Shown here one piece after another: positions 5,875 through 13,024 of a stretch of 13,624 nt of DNA (position 1 is the first letter of the stretch; each line of letters begins with the position of its first letter). This DNA comes from Bacteriovoracales bacterium. GTDB lineage: Bacteria > Bdellovibrionota > Bacteriovoracia > Bacteriovoracales > Bacteriovoracaceae. The notes under the pieces were generated by a model, which saw nothing but the letters and a program-made list of their open reading frames with translations, was not told where the DNA came from and ran no database searches. The translations under genes and the position numbers were made by a program. The DNA is taken from positions 1 to 13,624 of the forward strand of contig SKGZ01000286.1 of the NCBI GenBank assembly GCA_007117175.1, given 5' to 3'.

Positions 5875-7620
5875 TTACTCGATATTTTCTTCGGCGTTAA
5901 TGGCCCTCATCATTTCTTCAATAGAAGTAATGCCACTAAAGACTTTTTCTAGTGTGTCCTGACGAATAGTAATCATTCCTTGTTTAACTGCCATTTTCTT
6001 AATGGCCGATGAGTCTGCTTGCTGTAAAATTAGCTGTCTGATTTCGTCAGTTATAAGCATCAGTTCGGCTACACAGGTTCGACCTGAGTAACCAGACTCA
6101 TTACACTTTGGGCATCCTACAGGTTCAAAAATTTGAGCATCACTGGGGATCTCTATATCTCCCAACAGTGCTTTATGAAAATCACTAAATTTGGCAGGTT
6201 TTTTACACTTATCGCACAGAACTCTTAAGAGCCTTTGAGCAAGCACACCTACCAGTGATGATGAAATTAAAAAGGGAGCAACTCCCATGTCAATTAATCG
6301 AGTAGGGGCAGAGGCTGCATCGTTAGTGTGAAGAGTAGAGAGCACAAAGTGACCAGTCAGAGAAGCGTTAATCGCCATTTCAGCAGTCTCTTGGTCTCTG
6401 GTTTCTCCCACCATCACCACATCTGGGTTTTGTCTTAAAATTGAGCGTAGTGCGACTCCAAAAGTAAGATCAATTTTGGAGTTGACTTGAATCTGAGAAA
6501 TTCCTTGAATTTCATATTCAACTGGATCTTCCACCGTAATAATCATTTTATCTGGGCTGTTCATCTTGTGTAAAACTGCAAATAAAGTTGTGGTTTTACC
6601 GTGACCTGTTGGTCCTGTGACATAAAGGACTCCGTGCTTTCTCTTGGCAAGATCTTCAAGATTCGCTAAGACTTGACCGCGAAATCCAAGAGAAGAGAGC
6701 TCGAGATTCACATTGGTTTTTTCCAGTACCCTCATCACAATTCTCTCTCCATTTTGCACGGGAGTAGTTGAGAGACGAATATCGATATCTTTTCCTGCAA
6801 TTTTAATTTTAATACGGCCATCTTGGGGCAGACGTTTTTCTGCAATATCAAGCTTGGCCATCACTTTAATTCTGGAGCTGACTGCTGCGTGAGTTTTTTT
6901 TGGTTGTCGCAAGATTTCTTGCATGACTCCATTAATACGAAAGCGATAGACTGTATCTTTTTCATAGGGCTCAATATGAATATCAGAAGCCTTGTCTTTC
7001 ACCGCACGAAAAATAATTGAGTTGACAAAGCGAATCACTGGTGCCTCGTCAGCGGTGGCATCTAAAATATCGATTGGCCCATCTAAGTCAAGGTTTTCTT
7101 CGAATTCATCTTCAATGCTATCGACTAGATTACGATTGGCCCTTTCATAAATTCTATTAATGGCGTCTTGTAGTTTGAGTGGAGTGGTGACTATTAATTT
7201 AATTTCCTTTTTGAAAATGTGAACTAAATCATTGACTAAATCAGTCTTAAAGGGGTCACTGATTGCCACCGTGGTGAAATAGGGAGAATCAAAAATAGGC
7301 AAAAGTTCATGGTTCTTAGCATAGTTGATGGGAATATCTTTTACGATATTAGGATCAATATCATCAATTTTAATTTCATTGAGATAGGGGATTCCCATTT
7401 GTAAGCAAACGGCCTTAGTAATATCATGAGGATGAATATAATTCTTTCTGAGAAGAATTTCTCCCAATAACCCACCTTCATTTTTTTGAATTTCCACTGC
7501 TTCAGAGAGTTGCTCCTCAGTCAGGCTAGTATACTTAAGTAGAAGATCTCCAATCCTTTCCTTTTCAATGGAAGGGATGGGGGGAGCTTGTAGGGCGGGA
7601 TTACTAGACTCTTGATCCAT
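5875..7620 (-). CDS. gspE: GspE secretion ATPase with MshEN-type N-terminal domain
   Basis: GspE is the cytoplasmic hexameric ATPase that powers pseudopilus assembly. The 581 residues contain: an N-terminal tandem motif at 22-74 fitting the MshEN c-di-GMP-binding pattern; a second N-terminal subdomain to about 160; the N2E region starting near 190 (APVIRFVNSII, ASDIHIEP); Walker A GPTGHGKTT at 336-344; the Asp-box-type EDPVEY at 364-369; Walker B DVVMVGETRD at 400-409; the His box STLHTND at 428-434; and a tetracysteine zinc site C469, C472, C503, C506, with a spacing typical of GspE. The Walker A has His340 where Ser or another small residue is usual. The start is 2 nt after the gspD stop, and a purine-rich run GAGGAAGAG upstream can serve as ribosome binding site. 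The family is certain; the c-di-GMP response is inferred from motif. Confidence 0.97.
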   Translation of the reverse strand: MDQESSNPALQAPPIPSIEKERIGDLLLKYTSLTEEQLSEAVEIQKNEGGLLGEILLRKNYIHPHDITKAVCLQMGIPYLNEIKIDDIDPNIVKDIPINYAKNHELLPIFDSPYFTTVAISDPFKTDLVNDLVHIFKKEIKLIVTTPLKLQDAINRIYERANRNLVDSIEDEFEENLDLDGPIDILDATADEAPVIRFVNSIIFRAVKDKASDIHIEPYEKDTVYRFRINGVMQEILRQPKKTHAAVSSRIKVMAKLDIAEKRLPQDGRIKIKIAGKDIDIRLSTTPVQNGERIVMRVLEKTNVNLELSSLGFRGQVLANLEDLAKRKHGVLYVTGPTGHGKTTTLFAVLHKMNSPDKMIITVEDPVEYEIQGISQIQVNSKIDLTFGVALRSILRQNPDVVMVGETRDQETAEMAINASLTGHFVLSTLHTNDAASAPTRLIDMGVAPFLISSSLVGVLAQRLLRVLCDKCKKPAKFSDFHKALLGDIEIPSDAQIFEPVGCPKCNESGYSGRTCVAELMLITDEIRQLILQQADSSAIKKMAVKQGMITIRQDTLEKVFSGITSIEEMMRAINAEENIE

Positions 7621-7622
7621 TC

Positions 7623-10121
7623 TTACTCTTCCTCTTCTTCTGAGATGATTTCATCGGTGATTTGCTGGTAGTCAGGGACATCCTGGTAAGAGCCCTCTTC
7701 AATGATTTCTTGATCCTGCTGGCTCAATTGAATTCCCGATTCTCCGCGCATTTGTCTTTCTGCTCTTTCCATAATTTCACGAGCATATTCATTGTGAGGA
7801 TCGTTATCTACTTTTCTCTTCTTAAGTTCATTGGCTCTTTTGTCCAAAACATTCTTAGTGACCGCACCTGCCTCTTGATTATAAGGAGAAAGAATGCGAG
7901 GAGTAAGGAAGAAAATCATATTCACTTTTTCCACTACTCTAGAGCTATTCTTAAAGAGCCAACCTAAGACTGGGATATCACCTAAAACAGGAATTTTAGA
8001 AGTGGTGTCATTAATCTTATCACGCATTAATCCACCCATGGCCACTGTGTCTCTATCTTTGACGATCACTTCTGTTTGTGCCGACCGAATAATAGTGGCA
8101 ATACCAGCTCCTTCTGTTTCAGTGTCTCTTGCAGAAGCATCTTCAATCTTTTGATCGATTTCCAGTTTCACAAAGCGAGTTTCTTTATTAATCTGTGGCT
8201 TGATTTTTAAGCTAAGCTTAATTTCCTGTCGATCAGCAGTCACATTGGTCATGTTATTCGCAATGGTGGAATTTCGAATAGGCACTGTTTCACCAGACTC
8301 AAAGACAGCTTCAGTATTATCAGTGGCAAGAATTTGTGGAGTGGCAATGATATTACCATTAGTTTTAGAGGCAATGGCCTTGATCAAACCGTTGACATCT
8401 TTGACGTCCACTCCTTCTCGGCGATTGGTGGCTGGGTTGAGAAATTCTACTCTTCTGGTTTTTCCAAAACCAAAGCCGGCAAAGAAACCACTGACATTAC
8501 TAGGATCCCCTGCCACCAAGTTGAGTAGTCCACTGGAGTTAGCATTAAAACCACCTCGTTCGGTATTAGCCAGACCGTAAGCTCCCACATAGGAGACTCC
8601 AAAGTCATTATTGGTATTAACAGCAGTTTCCAGAATAATCCCTTCCACAAAGACTTGATCGCGAGGAATGTCCAGGCGCTCAATGACATCTTTAATAGTG
8701 ATCCAATCGGTGGGAGAACTGGTGACAACTAATGAATTGGTGGGGATATCAGCGGTGACTCGCACATCATCTTTAAACACTGGTTCTTCAGCCGGACCTC
8801 CTGCTCCGGCCATTGTCGATCCGCGAGCTCCTCCAGTTCTGGCAGCAGCTCCTCCGGCTCTAGCACCAGCTCCTGCACCAGTTTGCACGCTACTGATGAT
8901 AGAGGAAAGAGTTTGCGCCATGTTTTCGGCGTCTCCATGTTGCAGATAATAAACCTGGATACGTCCATCACCCCTTGAGCCTAGCGGCACATCAAGTTTT
9001 TGAATGAGTTCGCGCAAGTGCTCAGTTCCAGCAGCATTGGCCATGGCAATAATTGAGTTAGTGCGAGGTTCTGCGATAATTTTGGAAATAGATGGTCCTG
9101 TTCCAGAGCTTCCCTGTGAGCGAACGGGAGCTGCGGGGCGCCCACCTCTGGCCCTTGCTGAGCTACCTGAACTTCGCCCTGTTCGCGGATCATCCTTGAG
9201 GATGTCATCTAAGAGTGTGGCAATTTCTGAAGCTGAGGTGTGCTCTACTTTAATGATTTGCATGGTTTCTTCATAGCCTGGTACATCTAGAAATTGAACC
9301 AGTGTCATCAAACGATTAATATTATTCCCTGTGTCAGTAATAATGATGGTATTAGTTTGCTTAATGGCGATAATTCGGCCAAAACGAGTCATAAAAGGCC
9401 TAAAGTTTCGTTCAATCTCGGTGGCATCTACATTTTTAAGAGCAATGATTTTCATCATATAGTTTTCAGTATCAGGGATAAAGTCACCGGTATAAATAGT
9501 AGTGGGTGTATAGCGTAAATCACTAGAGCGGATCACCTTGTAAAAGGCACCTGTCTTCACAAGTGCATAACCAGCCATATTAAGAGCTGCTAAATAGGCC
9601 TTCCAAGCATCACCAACAGTGATAGGGGTGGGAGCAGAGATGGAGACCTTGCCTTTGACATCTTTGTCTAGAATAAGATTAATACCTGTTAGTTCTTGCA
9701 TATGCTTAGTGACATCAAGAATGTCTGTTCCAGGGAAGTCAAAGCTGTCGACAATTTCAGGACCATAAGCTGTTTCAGGATTGAGATTCACATACTGAGA
9801 TTGTTTGGCTGATCGAGGGCGAGGAGTGGGAGTTCTGCCAAAAACCTTTTTTTCACTGGGGTCGGCCAGAGAGCTTTCTCTGTCTCTTGACCCAGCACCA
9901 GTAGCAGGAGAGTCTTGTCCTGCTCGTGTTCCAGGGGCAGGCATGGCCGAGGGGTCAAAGGAAATGTCTTCATCAAGATACTCATCAATCAAATCTTCAT
10001 CTAATTCCTCGTCAAAGCGATCAGGCCCTTGAGGAGGAGCAGCAAATTGGTCAAAGCCCTCTTGGGCATAAAGTGACCAGCTGAAGAGTAAAACGAAAAG
10101 CATCCCTGTTTTTCTTAGCAT
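7623..10121 (-). CDS. gspD: GspD outer-membrane secretin
   Basis: GspD forms the multimeric outer-membrane channel of the T2SS. The 832-residue protein starts with a Sec signal peptide (MLRKTGMLFVLLFSWSLYA, cut probably before Gln20). Next is an acidic, probably disordered spacer to about 110 (EELDEDLIDEYLDED). The N0 domain is at about 122-200, N1 at 221-283, N2 at 286-378 and N3 at 386-485. The secretin beta-barrel domain (about 487-743) includes VEGIILETAVN, the gate-region ESGETVPIRNS and the hallmark IPVLGDIPVLGWLF (710-723). N2 and N3 each carry a Gly/Ala/Ser/Arg-rich insert (about 313-342 and 414-443). The C-terminal 85 residues are charged and end in five Glu. No lipobox is present. 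A clear AAGGA sits about 8 nt before the ATG, and the gene lies 19 nt after gspC. Confidence 0.97.
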   Translation of the reverse strand: MLRKTGMLFVLLFSWSLYAQEGFDQFAAPPQGPDRFDEELDEDLIDEYLDEDISFDPSAMPAPGTRAGQDSPATGAGSRDRESSLADPSEKKVFGRTPTPRPRSAKQSQYVNLNPETAYGPEIVDSFDFPGTDILDVTKHMQELTGINLILDKDVKGKVSISAPTPITVGDAWKAYLAALNMAGYALVKTGAFYKVIRSSDLRYTPTTIYTGDFIPDTENYMMKIIALKNVDATEIERNFRPFMTRFGRIIAIKQTNTIIITDTGNNINRLMTLVQFLDVPGYEETMQIIKVEHTSASEIATLLDDILKDDPRTGRSSGSSARARGGRPAAPVRSQGSSGTGPSISKIIAEPRTNSIIAMANAAGTEHLRELIQKLDVPLGSRGDGRIQVYYLQHGDAENMAQTLSSIISSVQTGAGAGARAGGAAARTGGARGSTMAGAGGPAEEPVFKDDVRVTADIPTNSLVVTSSPTDWITIKDVIERLDIPRDQVFVEGIILETAVNTNNDFGVSYVGAYGLANTERGGFNANSSGLLNLVAGDPSNVSGFFAGFGFGKTRRVEFLNPATNRREGVDVKDVNGLIKAIASKTNGNIIATPQILATDNTEAVFESGETVPIRNSTIANNMTNVTADRQEIKLSLKIKPQINKETRFVKLEIDQKIEDASARDTETEGAGIATIIRSAQTEVIVKDRDTVAMGGLMRDKINDTTSKIPVLGDIPVLGWLFKNSSRVVEKVNMIFFLTPRILSPYNQEAGAVTKNVLDKRANELKKRKVDNDPHNEYAREIMERAERQMRGESGIQLSQQDQEIIEEGSYQDVPDYQQITDEIISEEEEE
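8793..8882 (-). repeat. Gly/Ala/Arg low-complexity coding insert in GspD N3
   Basis: Residues about 414-443 of GspD are almost entirely Gly, Ala, Arg, Thr and Ser (for example GAGAGARAGGAAARTGGARG). The underlying DNA is locally much more GC-rich than its surroundings. It falls in the loop of N3 that is variable across secretins. A matching Gly/Ser/Ala/Arg-rich insert at residues about 313-342 (bases 9096-9185) lies in the N2 loop. Imperfect, not a tandem nucleotide repeat. Confidence 0.6.
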
Positions 10122-10140
10122 TTTATCATCCTTGTTACTA

Positions 10141-11133
10141 TTACTTATCTACAAATTCATAGCTTTGAGAGACGTCTGAGCCAGATCGTTTCATTCCCAA
10201 TTTTAAACTGGATAAGCTAGAAAGAGACATAAACATATTCATCACTTCACTCATATTAGAGATCGGTCGTCCGTTAATATGAGTAATAAGGTCATCGTTT
10301 TTTATTCCCAGTTTATCAAAGACTCCACCTGGCTCAATTTCAGTGATTTTAAATGACATGGAGCCATCGGGGTTATTGACTGGAATAGCTTTTGCTTGTG
10401 TTAAGATCGATGCTGGGTTGGCCAAGCTTTCATTAAGAATTTTTCTGGGAATCTTGAATTGGTTGCCATCGTTGACAATACCATCAAAACTATCCTTTTC
10501 TGCCTGAAATTTCTTGGCCTGATCATCTGACATAACATTAATTTTAGATTGACGGCTTAATAACTTCTCTTTATTCACTACTTTTTCGCAAAGACCTGTT
10601 TGTAAGTTTTTAATAATCATTTCAAGTCGGTTTATATTTTCGATTTTTGCCATTTGTTCAATATGATCACCGATTCTTAGTTTCTTTCTTTCTTGTTGAT
10701 TTTTCATCTGCACAGAGGCCACTGACTTGACTCTGTCTTGCAACACGATGGTGTCGAGCAGAGTGATGGGAAGCTGAGTCTCTTGAGAGGCTGTTTCACA
10801 AACTCCTTCGTGACCTTGCACTTCATCATCAACCAGTGTTTCAATTTTAAATAGATTTTGAGCTCGGATATGTTCATAATTCACCGTGGCAAGGCTCAGT
10901 TGATGAGAATCCATTCTATCGATAGGTTGGCTTTTAACTTGAGCAGGATTTGGTGTCATAAAAACGGCAAGGTTGGCACCAATTTGGTAACAGCCAATAA
11001 TGAGTAGACTGTAAATGAAAGTTCTATGGGTAGAAGCTCTTGTCTCTGTTGAGAATAGCCAAGTGGGAAGTTCCTTCCAATTAAATTGGTTATTTTTAAA
11101 TTTTTCTTGAAGAAATTTTTTTAACTTATTCAT
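10141..11133 (-). CDS. gspC: GspC inner-membrane component linking secretin and platform, with PDZ domain
   Basis: GspC spans the inner membrane and connects the GspD N0 domain with the platform; its periplasmic part takes part in substrate recognition. The 330 residues comprise a basic cytoplasmic N-terminus, one membrane helix at about 38-59 (TFIYSLLIIGCYQIGANLAVF), and a homology region starting near NLFKIETL (93). That region includes LPITLLDTIVL (121-131) and LRIGDHI (152-158). A linker follows, then a C-terminal PDZ domain at about 232-318 with FKITEIEPGGVFDKLGIKNDD and the HINGRPISN turn. Cys112 and Cys182 bracket the homology region and could form a periplasmic disulfide (inference). 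It is the first gene of the operon, as in many gsp clusters. The start at 11133 has only a weak ribosome binding site and lies immediately beside an inverted repeat. Confidence 0.9.
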   Translation of the reverse strand: MNKLKKFLQEKFKNNQFNWKELPTWLFSTETRASTHRTFIYSLLIIGCYQIGANLAVFMTPNPAQVKSQPIDRMDSHQLSLATVNYEHIRAQNLFKIETLVDDEVQGHEGVCETASQETQLPITLLDTIVLQDRVKSVASVQMKNQQERKKLRIGDHIEQMAKIENINRLEMIIKNLQTGLCEKVVNKEKLLSRQSKINVMSDDQAKKFQAEKDSFDGIVNDGNQFKIPRKILNESLANPASILTQAKAIPVNNPDGSMSFKITEIEPGGVFDKLGIKNDDLITHINGRPISNMSEVMNMFMSLSSLSSLKLGMKRSGSDVSQSYEFVDK

Positions 11134-11134
11134 C

Positions 11135-11166
11135 TACTCAATATTGTCTTAAAAATAAATTGAGTA
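11135..11166. repeat. 8-bp perfect inverted repeat upstream of gspC
   Basis: TACTCAAT at 11135-11142 and ATTGAGTA at 11159-11166 are exact reverse complements separated by 16 AT-rich bases. The proximal arm begins only 1 nt upstream of the gspC ATG, over the place where its ribosome binding site should be. It could be an operator or an mRNA hairpin that masks translation initiation. Chance occurrence in AT-rich DNA cannot be excluded. Confidence 0.45.
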
Positions 11167-11221
11167 CGCAAGGCAAACGAAGTGGAGCTCTTTTGTCAAT
11201 CATTGTTCAAAGCAAGAGTTC

Positions 11222-11250
11222 ATGACTTTCAAGTCAATCCCAGTTAGAAT
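11222..11250 (+). promoter_or_regulatory. Possible sigma-70-type promoter for the acyl-CoA dehydrogenase
   Basis: ATGACT (11222-11227, 4/6 to TTGACA) and TAGAAT (11245-11250, 5/6 to TATAAT) are separated by 17 nt. Transcription would start near 11257, just upstream of the AAGGAG at 11262-11267. This agrees with translation starting at 11273 and not at the more upstream in-frame ATG at 11222. Weak evidence from consensus match only. Confidence 0.3.
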
Positions 11251-11261
11251 AACTTCAAATC

Positions 11262-11272
11262 AAGGAGAAGGA
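11262..11272 (+). promoter_or_regulatory. Ribosome binding site for the acyl-CoA dehydrogenase
   Basis: AAGGAGAAGGA directly precedes the ATG at 11273. GGAG is 5 nt from that ATG and the second GAAGGA is 6 nt from the following ATG at 11279, so either may be used. The upstream in-frame ATG at 11222 has no purine-rich site, so the first 17 codons of the open frame are probably untranslated. Confidence 0.7.
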
Positions 11273-13024
11273 ATGAAAATGAATAAGGAAATTGAGTCAT
11301 TAGTCAAGTCAATGTTTATGGGCAATATTGATGAAGCAGAGGTTTTTGATTTCCCTGCCTTCTCTCAAGATGATAAGGAAATGGGTAAAGAGATGGTGAC
11401 AGCAGTGCAAAAGTTTGCAGCAGCTATTGATTCTGAAAAATTTGATCGTGAGAACAAGATACCTGATGAAATTATTCAGGGACTAGCAGAGCTTGGCCTC
11501 TGTGGGTTGGCAGTTGATGAAGATTTTGGAGGTCTTAATCTTAGTCACGGTCTTTACGCTCGAGTCTTTTCTGAAATTGCCAGTTTAGATGGGGCCATTG
11601 CCACAACTCTAGGGGCCCATCAATCCATAGGCTACAAGGCATTGATGAATGTAGGCAGTGATCAACAAAAATCCAAGTGGTTGCCTTTATTGGCCAGTGG
11701 AGAAGTACTGGCAGCTTTTTGTTTGACTGAGCCTGGCTCTGGTTCAGATGCATATTCCATCAAGACCAAGGCAACTGTTAATCATGATGGAACTTATACA
11801 ATCACCGGCCAAAAGCTCTGGATCACTAATGGCGGTAAGGCAGGTTTTTATACTGTCTTTTGCAAGACAGAAGATAAAGATAAGAAAGAAAAGATCACTT
11901 GTTTTATTGTGGAGGGAGATCGCCCGGGTCTGTCATTTGGGGAAAAAGAAGATAAAATGGGAATTAGAGGCAGTGAAACCCGAGCAGTTTACTTTGATAA
12001 AGTACAAGTCCCTGCAGAAAATATCTTAGGTGGGCTGGGCCAAGGATTTAAAATTGCAATGAATGTTCTCAATACAGGAAGACTATCATTGGGCTCAGGT
12101 AGTGTTGGGGGAATGAAGCAATTACTGAAATTAGCAGTTGAGCACTCTTTAAATCGTAGACAGTTTGATCGGCCGATTGCAGAGTTTGGATTAATTCAAG
12201 AAAAAATTGTTGCAATGAGTACTGCTCTCTATGCTTGTGAGTCAATGGTTTATCTCACCACTGGTAAAATTGAACAAGGAATGAATGATTACTCAATAGA
12301 GTCGGCAATTTGTAAAGTCTATTGCTCTGAAAAACTGTGGGAGTGTGCTAATCACTCCATGCAAATAGCAGCTGGCAATGGATATATGAAGGAGTATCCC
12401 TACGAGCGTTTAATGAGAGATTCACGCATTAATTTAATTTTTGAGGGTACCAATGAGATTTTAAGAGTTTTTATTGCCCTTTCTGGCCTTAAAGCGCCTT
12501 CTGATAGTTTAAAGGAATTAGGTAAAATATCAGATGTTTCATCGATCTTACAGGATCCTATTAAATCGGTAGGAGTGCTTGCTGAATTTGCCAAAAGTAG
12601 AATCAATAAGATGATGAGTAGTAAGACCTTAACAAGGGTGGACTCCTCTTTAGAAAAACAGGCGCAGCAATTTAGCAATCACTTAAGTGACTTTTCCATT
12701 AAGGTTGAAAATACATTAATTAAATATGGCAAAAAAATTATAGGCACAGAGATGTTACAACTTCGATTGGCCAATATGGCCATTGAACTCTATGCCCAAT
12801 TAGCAGTGCTGTCTAGAACAACATGGCTATTAAAACAAGAGAATATTTCTGAAGAGCAAAAAAAGCACAGTGTTAATTTAACTCTCTTTTTCTTTCACCA
12901 ATCCTCTGAAGTTTTCAGCTTCAATAGTCGCTTGCTAAACTCTCAAATGGATCAATTAGTACCTTCCTTGGCAAAGGAAGTTTGTGATAGACAAGGATAT
13001 AGTTTTGATGTTTTGGATCATTAA
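11273..13024 (+). CDS. Acyl-CoA dehydrogenase, very-long-chain (VLCAD/ACAD9)-like
   Basis: An FAD flavoprotein that introduces the trans-2 double bond in acyl-CoA, the first step of fatty acid beta-oxidation. From the start at 11273 it has 583 residues. Visible in order: N-terminal helical domain (LAELGLCGLAVDEDFGG), the FAD/substrate signature AFCLTEPGSGSDA, the middle beta domain with GQKLWITNGGKA and KMGIRGSETRAVYFD, then the C-terminal helices with NRRQFDRPIAEFGLIQEK. The proposed catalytic base is Glu391 in IFEGTNEILRVFIAL, equivalent to the VLCAD/MCAD Glu. About 165 extra residues after this point form an additional C-terminal helical domain, as in VLCAD/ACAD9 and unlike the shorter (about 380 residue) dehydrogenases. 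It is divergent to gspC. Its stop overlaps the next gene by 17 nt, suggesting co-transcription. Exact chain-length preference cannot be read from sequence. Confidence 0.94.
   Translation: MKMNKEIESLVKSMFMGNIDEAEVFDFPAFSQDDKEMGKEMVTAVQKFAAAIDSEKFDRENKIPDEIIQGLAELGLCGLAVDEDFGGLNLSHGLYARVFSEIASLDGAIATTLGAHQSIGYKALMNVGSDQQKSKWLPLLASGEVLAAFCLTEPGSGSDAYSIKTKATVNHDGTYTITGQKLWITNGGKAGFYTVFCKTEDKDKKEKITCFIVEGDRPGLSFGEKEDKMGIRGSETRAVYFDKVQVPAENILGGLGQGFKIAMNVLNTGRLSLGSGSVGGMKQLLKLAVEHSLNRRQFDRPIAEFGLIQEKIVAMSTALYACESMVYLTTGKIEQGMNDYSIESAICKVYCSEKLWECANHSMQIAAGNGYMKEYPYERLMRDSRINLIFEGTNEILRVFIALSGLKAPSDSLKELGKISDVSSILQDPIKSVGVLAEFAKSRINKMMSSKTLTRVDSSLEKQAQQFSNHLSDFSIKVENTLIKYGKKIIGTEMLQLRLANMAIELYAQLAVLSRTTWLLKQENISEEQKKHSVNLTLFFFHQSSEVFSFNSRLLNSQMDQLVPSLAKEVCDRQGYSFDVLDH

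Larger units (their letters stand above)
11134..11272. promoter_or_regulatory. Divergent regulatory region between gspC and the acyl-CoA dehydrogenase
   Basis: This is the only sizeable non-coding gap in the window, about 139 nt if the dehydrogenase starts at 11273. It must hold the operon promoter for gspC on the minus strand and the promoter for the plus-strand pair. A TTGACA hexamer occurs on the minus strand (11199 to 11194), but no convincing -10 lies 16-18 nt downstream of it. The downstream minus-strand sequence is AT-rich (AATTTATTTTTAAGA). No Rho-independent terminator or riboswitch was recognised. Confidence 0.55.

Noticed and set aside
8200..9276. Several open frames on the plus strand and in other minus frames within gspD
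   Set aside because: They are shadows caused by biased codon use in the Gly/Ala/Arg-rich secretin. They have no ribosome binding sites and no recognisable domains.
9788..10032. Small open frames opposite or within the acidic spacer of gspD
   Set aside because: They reflect low-complexity composition, with no independent evidence of expression or homology.
11222..11272. 17-codon N-terminal extension of the acyl-CoA dehydrogenase
   Set aside because: There is no Shine-Dalgarno before 11222, whereas AAGGAGAAGGA precedes 11273. The extension overlaps the probable promoter and has no family similarity.
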